Source of the DNA: Chloroflexota bacterium
Lineage (GTDB): Bacteria; Chloroflexota; Limnocylindria; Limnocylindrales; CSP1-4
Length of the DNA: 6,168 nt
Assembly: GCA_013696275.1 (NCBI GenBank)
Contig: JACCYW010000010.1
Location: 1-6,168 of the forward strand
Direction: 5' to 3'
Shown piece after piece: positions 1-5,618 of the stretch (the stretch's first letter is position 1; every line of letters begins with the position of its first letter). The notes below the pieces were generated by a model, which did no database searches, was not told where the DNA came from, and was given only the letters and a program-made list of their open reading frames with translations. Position numbers and translations under genes: made by a program.

Positions 1-784
1 TGGCTCGCCACGATGGCGGTACCGCGTGGACCCAGGTGCGCAGGCCGAGTGTCATCAGTCGAGCAGCGGCTTCACGTCCGGGGCCCCAATCGATGCCGAA
101 GCCGTCGCGGATGCGAGGCGGCAGAAGGGCGAGTCCGGGTAGTGCCGCCAGATCCACTGCCCAGGTCGGTGTCAGGTGGAGGGGAGGGCGGATGATCATC
201 GAGGCCAGCCGGCGCGCCGTCGGGGTCACCTGGACCGGACCGTCGGCCGACAGCATGCGCTGCCAGTAGCTCTCCAAGGCTGGCCAGTCGGCCGGGCTTC
301 GTTCCAGCGGGATGCCCAGCCGGACTCCGACCGTGCGAGCCTCCGCCCAGAACGTCTCGCGTTCGCCCTGCTGGACCGGTCCGACCCAGCGCTCGTACGC
401 CTTGATGCTGGTCACGATCAGGGTCGCCTGTACCCACAGCAGCAGATCGGGATCCAATGCCCGGTAGCTTCGCCCAGCCACCTCGCGGGCGACCTCATCG
501 ATGGCCTGCCCGCGCACACCGGCATGTATACCGTTGAGGCGGCGGATGGCGCGGCCGGCCCGCCGGGCATCGCCGAAGACCAGGTCCATCGTCGTCGCCA
601 GTGTGCCGCGCAGGCGTGCGAAGGGGTCGTCCGTGAAGCGGCTGTGCTGGGCGACCCCTTCGGCGACAAGGGGATGCGCGATCTGGAGGAGCAGTGCGGC
701 TGGCCCCGCACCAAGCAGCACGGCCTCGCGGTTGATGCGCCACATCTGACTGCCCGGGCCGTACAGACCGAGATGGACCGTCAC
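1..784 (-). CDS. MpaB/DUF2236-family oxygenase-like protein, C-terminus cut by window edge
   Basis: The minus-strand frame is open from a GTG at 784 to the left edge (261 codons visible); the stop lies outside. The translation begins MTVHLGLYGPGSQMWRINRE and resembles the PF09995 (DUF2236, MpaB / rubber-oxygenase catalytic domain) family: LLLQIAHPLVAEGVAQHS (residues 31-48, with H37 and H47), RLNGIHAGVRG (82-92), DPDLLLWVQATL (111-122), an IKAYERWVGP segment (127-136) and a late TLGLRTWVHAVPPSWR (245-260). Family members are mostly helical, and characterised relatives are haem-dependent oxygenases; the substrate here is unknown. Bacterial members are often about 270-300 residues, so only a short tail is probably missing. 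The GTG start overlaps the TGA stop of the upstream DinB gene (GTGA, 781-784) and has no clear Shine-Dalgarno, which suggests translational coupling and a two-gene operon. Family assignment is confident; enzymatic role is inference. Confidence 0.85.
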   Translation of the reverse strand, partial: MTVHLGLYGPGSQMWRINREAVLLGAGPAALLLQIAHPLVAEGVAQHSRFTDDPFARLRGTLATTMDLVFGDARRAGRAIRRLNGIHAGVRGQAIDEVAREVAGRSYRALDPDLLLWVQATLIVTSIKAYERWVGPVQQGERETFWAEARTVGVRLGIPLERSPADWPALESYWQRMLSADGPVQVTPTARRLASMIIRPPLHLTPTWAVDLAALPGLALLPPRIRDGFGIDWGPGREAAARLMTLGLRTWVHAVPPSWRA

Positions 785-1233
785 CAACCCACAGCAGCCT
801 CGATCTCGTCGAGATGCTCGGCCCGATGGATCGATCGATCCAGGAGCCTTGGCGCGCCGGCTCGCTGGACGGCCTCGACGACTTCGCTCGAGAGCTGTGC
901 GATGACGTCCTCCACCGCTTGGGCCGCCTCCAGCGCCTCCGGCAACGCCTCTGCCACCGGCACCCGCTTGAACAGCTGGGTGAGCGTGTCGTTCACCCGA
1001 TCCTCGGCGTAGTCCTCGATGGGTGGCGGGATGGTCAGCCCATTGACGGCTGCATGCCGCCACCGTTCCACCACGAACCTGTCCCAGAACGCGAGGTGAA
1101 GGAGACCCATCGCCACGGTCCAGTGTTCCCCGAGTGGTCGGCGCAGGATGTCCCCGTCAAGGCGCGCCCCCAGCTTGATGAGCCGCTCCCTGCTGGCGCG
1201 ATGGGCGCCTTCCTGTTCGTCGTGACGTGGCAT
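781..1233 (-). CDS. DinB/YfiT-superfamily four-helix-bundle protein
   Basis: A 150-residue protein starting MPRHDEQEGAHRASRERL. It has the DinB-superfamily layout: an early helix, then GEHWTVAMGLLHLAFWDR (35-52) with H46, and a last helix DRSIHRAEHLDEIE (132-145) carrying HxxxH (H136, H140). These three histidines match the usual metal triad of DinB/YfiT proteins, many of which are metal-dependent thiol (mycothiol or bacillithiol) transferases or hydrolases; most are uncharacterised. The reading frame also has ATG codons at 1320, 1299 and 1251, but the ATG at 1233 is preceded by AGGGAGG at 1239-1245 with a 5-base spacer, much the best ribosome site, and gives a typical family length. Its stop overlaps the start of the MpaB-family gene, so the two are likely co-transcribed. 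Substrate and thiol partner cannot be told from sequence. Confidence 0.82.
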   Translation of the reverse strand: MPRHDEQEGAHRASRERLIKLGARLDGDILRRPLGEHWTVAMGLLHLAFWDRFVVERWRHAAVNGLTIPPPIEDYAEDRVNDTLTQLFKRVPVAEALPEALEAAQAVEDVIAQLSSEVVEAVQRAGAPRLLDRSIHRAEHLDEIEAAVGW

Positions 1234-1238
1234 CCGGG

Positions 1239-1245
1239 CCTCCCT
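1239..1245 (-). promoter_or_regulatory. Ribosome binding site of the DinB-family gene
   Basis: AGGGAGG on the minus strand, 5 bases upstream of the ATG at 1233. It decides the start against three longer alternatives in the same frame; the ATG at 1251 has only GGGAG about 10 bases upstream. Confidence 0.65.
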
Positions 1246-1302
1246 GGGCATCGTGCTGTCGCTCCCGCATCGTCGCGGCGTATCGTGGTCCTCGTGCATC
1301 GG

Positions 1303-1331
1303 AGCATCCCTTGACAGCACCCGTGCGTCAA
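1303..1331 (-). promoter_or_regulatory. Candidate sigma-70-type promoter for the DinB-MpaB pair
   Basis: On the minus strand TTGACG (1331-1326) is followed, after exactly 17 bases, by GATGCT (1308-1303). The -35 matches the consensus at 5 of 6 positions and the -10 at 3 of 6 (A2, T3, T6). Transcription would begin near 1296, leaving about 60 bases before the ATG at 1233. The weak -10 keeps this tentative. Confidence 0.35.
1311..1331. repeat. Imperfect inverted repeat in the divergent intergenic region, possible operator
   Basis: The plus strand reads TTGAC, A, GCAC, CC, GTGC, GTCAA. The arms TTGAC/GTCAA and GCAC/GTGC pair perfectly (9 pairs) apart from one unpaired A and a 2-base centre. It lies in the 128-bp gap between the DinB and glycosylase-family starts and covers the -35 hexamer of the proposed minus-strand promoter. 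The left arm also contains a perfect TTGACA for the plus strand, but no acceptable -10 follows at 16-18 bases. A shared operator for both directions is an inference. Confidence 0.4.
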
Positions 1332-1351
1332 GGCCAGCCCAGGTCGAGAGC

Positions 1352-1357
1352 AGGGAG
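1352..1357 (+). promoter_or_regulatory. Ribosome binding site of the AlkZ-like gene
   Basis: AGGGAG 4 bases before the GTG at 1362. The spacing is slightly short but this is the only purine-rich site near the point where family homology starts. Confidence 0.5.
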
Positions 1358-1361
1358 TGAC

Positions 1362-2483
1362 GTGCTCGGTCCGCGCGCGCTGAGTCGGGCGCTACTGGAG
1401 CGCCAGCACCTGCTGCGCCGGGTCGATCGATCGGCGGCGGACGAGATCGAGCATCTTGTCGGCCTCCAGGCCCAGACGCCGCTGTCGCCCTACTACGCCC
1501 TCTGGGCGAGGCTCAGGAGCTTCGAGCCGACTGAGCTCGCAGAGATGATCATCGCCCGACGAGCGGTTCGGATGACGCTGATGCGCGCGACCATCCACCT
1601 GGTGACAGCGCGCGACGCGCTCGGGCTGCGGCCCGTGCTCCAGCCGGTCCCGGAGCGTACCTTCCGAGGTCAGAGGGCGTTCACTCGCGGGATCGACGGC
1701 GTCGACATGACGGCGCTGATGGCGGCTGGGCGCGAACTCCTGGACGAACGACCGAGGACCAGCGCGGAGCTCGCCGACATGCTGGGCCAGCGGTGGCCAG
1801 CCAACGATGCGAAGTCGCCCGCGTTCGCTGTCCAGTACACGCTGCCGCTCGTCCAGATCCCTCCGCGTGGCATCTGGGGACAGACCCTCCAGGCGACATG
1901 GACCACAGTGGAGGCCTGGCTGGGGCGACCTGGCCATCCGCCGTCCTCGGTCGATGACCTGGTCCTGCGCTATCTGGCGGCCTTCGGACCGGCGTCGGTG
2001 CCAGACGTTCGGGCGTGGTCCGGCCTGACCGGCGCCCGTGAGGTCCTGGAGCGACTCCGGCCGCGCCTTCGGACGTTCAGGGACGAGAATGGCCACGAGC
2101 TGTTCGACCTTCCGGATGCGCCCCGCCCCGACCCGGCGACACCAGCGCCGGTGCGCTTCCTGCCCGACTACGACAATGTCTGGCTGGGCCATGCGGACCG
2201 CAGTCGCATCTCGCCCAAGGCGTACGCTGACCGGCTGGCCGCGCTATATGGGAACGGAAGCCCGGGCACGCTGCTGGTGGATGGCTTTGTGCGCGGCCCG
2301 TGGCGCATCGTTACGGCCGGTGGCACAGCGACCCTGTCCATCAGGACCCTCGAGCCACTCGGGTCGGCGGCTGCGACCGAGGTACAGGAAGAGGGCGCCC
2401 GGCTCTTGGTCTTCGCGGCTGCCGATGCGCCATCACACGACATCCGGCTGGAGGTCGGCGAACCAGCCGCGACTGGGACTTGA
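1362..2483 (+). CDS. YcaQ/AlkZ-family winged-helix DNA glycosylase-like protein (HTH_42)
   Basis: A 373-residue protein of the PF06224 (HTH_42, formerly DUF1006) family. Signs are ALSRALLERQHLLRR (6-20), HLVGLQAQTPLSPYYALWAR (31-50), RMTLMRATIHLVTARD (70-85), FLPDYDNVWLGHADRSRI (266-283) and LLVDGFVRGPWR (304-315). Characterised relatives are Streptomyces AlkZ and E. coli YcaQ, monofunctional glycosylases that remove bulky N-alkylated purines and unhook interstrand crosslinks. AlkZ-type enzymes use a Q-aliphatic-Q motif, and QAQ at residues 36-38 sits at the same N-terminal position, so this looks like the AlkZ-like branch. The GTG at 1362 is chosen because family homology begins right after it and AGGGAG lies at 1352-1357. 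The frame stays open up to 1227, but that part is antisense to the DinB gene and has no family resemblance. It is monocistronic or the first gene of its strand. Family assignment is strong; glycosylase activity is inferred. Confidence 0.85.
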   Translation: MLGPRALSRALLERQHLLRRVDRSAADEIEHLVGLQAQTPLSPYYALWARLRSFEPTELAEMIIARRAVRMTLMRATIHLVTARDALGLRPVLQPVPERTFRGQRAFTRGIDGVDMTALMAAGRELLDERPRTSAELADMLGQRWPANDAKSPAFAVQYTLPLVQIPPRGIWGQTLQATWTTVEAWLGRPGHPPSSVDDLVLRYLAAFGPASVPDVRAWSGLTGAREVLERLRPRLRTFRDENGHELFDLPDAPRPDPATPAPVRFLPDYDNVWLGHADRSRISPKAYADRLAALYGNGSPGTLLVDGFVRGPWRIVTAGGTATLSIRTLEPLGSAAATEVQEEGARLLVFAAADAPSHDIRLEVGEPAATGT

Positions 2484-2507
2484 CAGGTCGTGACCCGCAC
2501 TCACGCT
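2480..2507 (+). promoter_or_regulatory. Weak candidate promoter overlapping the AlkZ-like stop codon
   Basis: A perfect TTGACA (2480-2485) includes the TGA stop of the upstream gene. Sixteen bases later is CACGCT (2502-2507), which keeps only A2 and T6 of a -10; an AT-rich TATTAA follows at 2507-2512 but is too far away. If used, it would give the pyr operon a leader of over 110 bases. The good -35 with a poor -10 may be chance. Confidence 0.18.
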
Positions 2508-2594
2508 ATTAAGAAGCAGAACGGTATGCGGATAACCTCCAAGGGCCGCCGCCAGCCCTCAGACCAGCCCTCGTCCTCAGCCACGCGTATCGGT

Positions 2595-2623
2595 GCTGAC
2601 GCGACTCGCGCAGCCGGTATCCT
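2595..2623 (+). promoter_or_regulatory. Candidate near-leaderless pyr promoter with overlapping hairpin repeat
   Basis: CTGACG (2596-2601; 4 of 6 to the -35 consensus), a 16-base spacer, then TATCCT (2618-2623; T1, A2, T3 and T6 of the -10 match). The -10 ends 9 bases before the GTG at 2633, so transcription would begin within a few bases of the start codon, as in the leaderless genes common in Actinomycetota and some other high-GC phyla. Consistent with this, no good Shine-Dalgarno precedes the GTG. Overlapping it, GCTG-A-CGCG-ACT-CGCG-CAGC (2595-2614) is an imperfect inverted repeat with one bulged A. It could be an operator, or an RNA hairpin if transcription starts further upstream. Confidence 0.3.
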
Positions 2624-2632
2624 CGGCAGGCG

Positions 2633-3634
2633 GTGATCGACCTCAACGGGATCAAGCTGCGGAACCGGCTTCTCACTTCCTCCAGCCTGCTGGGCTACGG
2701 AGCCTCCAAGCGCCGGCTGATCCTGTATGGTCTGTCGCCCATAGCCCAGTGGGTGCCACTGGAGCGATTCGGCGCGGTGGTCACGAGGACCCTCACCAGT
2801 GAGCCACGTGAAGGCAACTTCACCCTCCGCGAGGATTGGAAGCCCTGGCAGGCGGGGGAACTGCTGGGTCGCTATCGAGGCGCCCTGCGACGGGTGGATG
2901 GCGGCTGGATCAACGCCTTTGGCTGGTCCAACATCGGCATCGACCGATACTTCCATGAGTATCACCCGCTCACAGCCCACCTCAACCGGATCATCAGCCT
3001 GGGCGGCTTCTCAGCCGCCGAGTTCGGGTCGTTGGTGGAGGTCGTCAACCGGGAAGCACCGGTCGGAGATATCGCGGCCATCGAGTTGAACGTCTCATGT
3101 CACAACGTCGGCTTCGACTTCGGGACGATCCTGGCCGATGTCCTGGCCACGGCCGTGCCACTCAGCCGCCATCCCGTCCTCCTCAAGCTTTCGCCCGACT
3201 ACGACTACCTGGCGCACGCTCGCCTGGCGCAGCTGAACGGCGTGAACGCCTTGACCGCCATCAATTCGGTCAAGGCGTTGCGACTGGACCCCGTGACGGG
3301 CCGGCCGCTGCTCAAGAACGGCTACGGCAGCCTGTCCGGCCGGGCCATCAAACCGATCGGCCTGCGTATCGTGGCTGAGCTCCGCGAGGCAGGCATCGGC
3401 CTGCCCATCATCGCCACCGGCGGCATCCATGACTTCGATGACTGCCGCGAATATTTCTGGGCCGGCGCTGATGCGGTGAGTCTGGGCAGCGCCGTGTGGC
3501 TGCGGCGGATGCCGGCCTATGCACTTGGCCCCTTCGAAGGTCTCAGGATCCGGCGCCTGATCTCTGCCGTCGAGCGGTATCGACTGCCCGCCAGGCGCGC
3601 CCGCCCGATCGCCGTCGAGCCGGCACAGGCATGA
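2633..3634 (+). CDS. pyrD: Dihydroorotate dehydrogenase, class 1-like (divergent)
   Basis: A 333-residue FMN enzyme that oxidises dihydroorotate to orotate, step four of de novo UMP synthesis. Landmarks are LNGIKLRNRLLTSSSLLGYG (4-23), EPREGN (57-62), INAFGWSNIGID (93-104), ELNVSCHN (151-158), LLKLSPDYD (183-191), INSVKALRLDP (210-220), LSGRAIKPIGLR (234-245), TGGI (262-265) and LGSA (284-287). C156 occupies the catalytic cysteine position of class 1 enzymes (class 2 has Ser). Orotate-binding asparagines (N94, N153, N158, N211) and K185 are kept. Oddities: R52 where class 1 enzymes have a conserved Lys, SCHN instead of SCPN, and two insertions (about residues 24-41 and 63-91) relative to typical PyrD. 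It lacks the N-terminal membrane helices of class 2, so it is probably cytosolic. No pyrK is present, so the electron acceptor is unknown. GTG 2633 is the only start after an in-frame stop at 2597. Its stop overlaps the pyrE start (ATGA). Confidence 0.88.
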   Translation: MIDLNGIKLRNRLLTSSSLLGYGASKRRLILYGLSPIAQWVPLERFGAVVTRTLTSEPREGNFTLREDWKPWQAGELLGRYRGALRRVDGGWINAFGWSNIGIDRYFHEYHPLTAHLNRIISLGGFSAAEFGSLVEVVNREAPVGDIAAIELNVSCHNVGFDFGTILADVLATAVPLSRHPVLLKLSPDYDYLAHARLAQLNGVNALTAINSVKALRLDPVTGRPLLKNGYGSLSGRAIKPIGLRIVAELREAGIGLPIIATGGIHDFDDCREYFWAGADAVSLGSAVWLRRMPAYALGPFEGLRIRRLISAVERYRLPARRARPIAVEPAQA

Positions 3635-4173
3635 GCGTCGGTGCCGGCTCCGAGCGCGAGGTCCTCGCCCGTGACCTGGTGGCCGCAGCCGTCCTGCGCG
3701 GCACGTTCACCCTCCGCTCGGGAGAGCTGTCCGACTATTACATCGACAAGTACCGGCTCACCACCGACCCGGCGCTACTGGCCCGTATCGTGGATGCTCT
3801 CTTGCCTTTCATCCCGCCCCACACGGACCGCATCGCGGGCACCGCCGTCGGTGCTGTCCCTTTGTCCACCGCCCTTTCCCTTCGGACGGGCCTCCCGGCG
3901 CTCATCGTGCGAGCCGACATCAAAGCCCACGGGACGGCCAAGGGGGTCGAGGGGTACCTGGCGTCGGGTGATCGCGTCGTCCTCATCGAGGACATCGTGA
4001 CTTCGGGCGGGGCAGCCCTTGCCGCGGCCGGAGCGCTCAGTGAGGCGGGTGCCCATGTGCTGCGCGTTCTCTGCGTGGTCGACCGACAGCAAGGCGGCGC
4101 CGAGGCCCTGGCCGATGCGGGCGTGCGGCTCGAGGCCCTGTTCACACGCAGCCAGCTGAGCTTGGGCGGCTGA
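3631..4173 (+). CDS. pyrE: Orotate phosphoribosyltransferase
   Basis: A 180-residue type I phosphoribosyltransferase that joins orotate to PRPP, giving OMP and pyrophosphate in the cytosol. The PRPP-binding motif is VVLIEDIVTSGG (116-127, with E120-D121). Orotate-enzyme signatures are GTFTLRSGELSDYYIDK (24-40), GTAVGAVPL (70-78) and VRADIKAHGT (93-102), the flexible-loop segment. R94, K98 and H100 match catalytic-loop residues; the lysine that usually follows the arginine (K100 in the Salmonella enzyme) is Ala95 here. The ATG at 3631 overlaps the pyrD stop by four bases, indicating translational coupling, and gives a normal length. The frame is open further upstream to 3496, but that part lies inside pyrD and has no family resemblance. 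OPRTs normally work as dimers, and this loop reaches into the neighbouring subunit. Confidence 0.92.
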   Translation: MSVGAGSEREVLARDLVAAAVLRGTFTLRSGELSDYYIDKYRLTTDPALLARIVDALLPFIPPHTDRIAGTAVGAVPLSTALSLRTGLPALIVRADIKAHGTAKGVEGYLASGDRVVLIEDIVTSGGAALAAAGALSEAGAHVLRVLCVVDRQQGGAEALADAGVRLEALFTRSQLSLGG

Positions 4174-4188
4174 TCGCGCGCCGGGCGA

Positions 4189-4200
4189 CCGACCGGTCGG
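4189..4200. repeat. Perfect 12-bp palindrome between pyrE and pyrC
   Basis: CCGACCGGTCGG is its own reverse complement and ends 5 bases before the GTG at 4206. It could fold into a small hairpin affecting pyrC initiation. If pyrC starts further upstream, it is simply coding. It may be chance in GC-rich DNA. Confidence 0.25.
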
Positions 4201-4205
4201 ACCTG

Positions 4206-5597
4206 GTGGTGCGCGGCGGGACCGTGGTAACGCCGCGCGGAGCGCGCGCGCTGGACATAGCCATCGCGGCCGGCCGCTTCACCGTCCTGTCGCCCCGTGG
4301 TCGACTTGGGGCGGCCGGGCACGATGAGATCGATGCGACCGGGCTCCATGTGCTGCCCGGCATCATCGACCCGCACGTCCACTTTCGGGAGCCTGGCTTC
4401 GAGTACGAAGAGGACTGGTTGAGCGGCACGCGAGCGGCGGTCATGGGCGGCGTCACGACCGTGCTCGAGATGCCCAATACAGACCCGCCGACCGCCACGG
4501 CCGAGCGCGCCCGCGCCAAGTTGGCCCTGGCGGCCGGGCGCGCGTTCTGTGATCATGGTCTGTTCGCCCTGCTGGACCCCGGGCACCCCGATGAGTTGCG
4601 CCCGATGGTCCGTCAGGGCCTGGTGGTCGGTGCCAAAGTCTTCCTGGGACCGACGACCGGCGACATCCCGACGCTCGATGACGCTGGCCTTCTGGCCGGC
4701 CTGGCCACCGCCGCAGGACTTGGCCTCCGTACCTGCGTCCATGCGGAGGACGGGCCGACGATCGAGACCGGTGAGCGACTCCTGAAGGCCGCCGGTCGGA
4801 GGGATCTGGCCGCCCATCTGGAAGCCCGGCCCAGTGGTGCCGAGACGCTGGGCATCGAGCGGACGGCCGCCGCTGCAGCCGCGACAGGTGCGCCAGTCCA
4901 TGTCTGCCACGTGTCCAGCACCGACGGCCTGGCTGCTGTGGAGCGTGCCCGAGCGGGTGGCGTCGACATGACCGCCGAACTGGCCGCACACCATGCCTTT
5001 CTCTCCATGTCGGATATGCCTGCGGACGGCTGGGCGATCGGCAAGGTCAACCCGCCGCTGCGCGACGCGAGCCATCCCCCGCAGCTCCTGGGTGCGCTGG
5101 CCCGCGGCATCATCGATATGGTCGCGAGCGACCACGCGCCACACCTCCCGGCCGCGTCCCGCGGACCGGACATCTGGTCGGTGGCGGCGGGCTTCGCAGG
5201 TGTGGAGCTGTGTGCCCGGATCTATCTGACGGCCGTCACCGATGGGCGCCTGAGTCTCCATCGGTTCGCCCAAGCCACCGCGGAGGCACCTGCGCGAGCC
5301 TTCGGGCTATGGCCGCTGAAGGGCCACATCGCCGTTGGAGCCGATGCCGACCTGACCATCGTCGACCTGTCGGCGCGTGCGCCGATCAGTTCCTCGCGAC
5401 TGCACGGCAAGGCGACAGCGACGCCCTTCGAAGGGCGAGAGGCCGTCGCCCCACCGATAGCCACCGTCATCCGGGGTCGGGTGGTGATGCGCGACGGTGA
5501 GTTGCTGACCGGTCCCGGCTGGGGACGCCCCGTCGCCCGCTCGCCCATCCGCAGGCGGGTGGCCAGGCCGGTGAGGGGCTGGGCGCGGTCCGACTGA
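4206..5597 (+). CDS. pyrC: Dihydroorotase (class I-like amidohydrolase)
   Basis: A 463-residue zinc amidohydrolase (TIM barrel) that reversibly cyclises carbamoyl-aspartate to dihydroorotate, step three of UMP synthesis. Metal and substrate motifs in order: GIIDPHVHFREPG (52-64; H57, H59, R61), EMPNTDPPT (88-96; N91), GAKVFLGPTTGD (142-153), CVHAED (177-182; H179), VHVCHVSS (231-238; H235), KVNPPLR (280-286; N282) and ASDHAPH (307-313; D309). K144 is placed where many relatives carry a carboxylated bridging lysine. Hydantoinase or allantoinase would be the alternatives, but the pyrD-pyrE context and KVNPPLR favour dihydroorotase. The C-terminus (441-463) is an unusual Arg-rich tail with eight Arg. 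The start is uncertain: GTG 4206 is the first standard start candidate I found, but it cuts the first strand short. The frame upstream (DRSDLVVRGG) continues the family pattern back to a CTG at 4170 that overlaps the pyrE stop. No convincing Shine-Dalgarno is seen for either. Confidence 0.87.
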   Translation: MVRGGTVVTPRGARALDIAIAAGRFTVLSPRGRLGAAGHDEIDATGLHVLPGIIDPHVHFREPGFEYEEDWLSGTRAAVMGGVTTVLEMPNTDPPTATAERARAKLALAAGRAFCDHGLFALLDPGHPDELRPMVRQGLVVGAKVFLGPTTGDIPTLDDAGLLAGLATAAGLGLRTCVHAEDGPTIETGERLLKAAGRRDLAAHLEARPSGAETLGIERTAAAAAATGAPVHVCHVSSTDGLAAVERARAGGVDMTAELAAHHAFLSMSDMPADGWAIGKVNPPLRDASHPPQLLGALARGIIDMVASDHAPHLPAASRGPDIWSVAAGFAGVELCARIYLTAVTDGRLSLHRFAQATAEAPARAFGLWPLKGHIAVGADADLTIVDLSARAPISSSRLHGKATATPFEGREAVAPPIATVIRGRVVMRDGELLTGPGWGRPVARSPIRRRVARPVRGWARSD

Positions 5598-5618
5598 TGG
5601 ACCCATCCTGCGAGATCA

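Noticed and set aside
828..841. Perfect 14-bp palindrome built from GATC repeats (GGATCGATCGATCC), with a similar run near 1422-1433
   Set aside because: Both lie inside coding sequence and encode ordinary DRSI/DRS-type residues; repetition of GATCGATC is likely chance.
176..1012. A 278-codon plus-strand open frame
   Set aside because: It runs antisense across the MpaB-family and DinB genes and shows no family pattern.
1227..1361. Extended N-terminus of the AlkZ-like protein
   Set aside because: This stretch is antisense to the DinB start and its ribosome site, and lacks family resemblance. Homology begins right after the GTG at 1362.
2489..2505. Small hairpin CGTGA/TCACG after the AlkZ-like stop
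   Set aside because: Only a 5-bp stem with a 7-base loop and no T-run, so it does not qualify as a terminator.
3496..3630. Extended N-terminus of PyrE
   Set aside because: It lies inside pyrD in another frame; the ATG at 3631 with the ATGA overlap gives the normal protein.
3738..5273. A 511-codon open frame on the minus strand
   Set aside because: It is antisense to pyrE and pyrC, whose family motifs are intact. Its translation is rich in Arg, Gly and Gln without recognisable motifs. Long antisense frames are expected in GC-rich genes.
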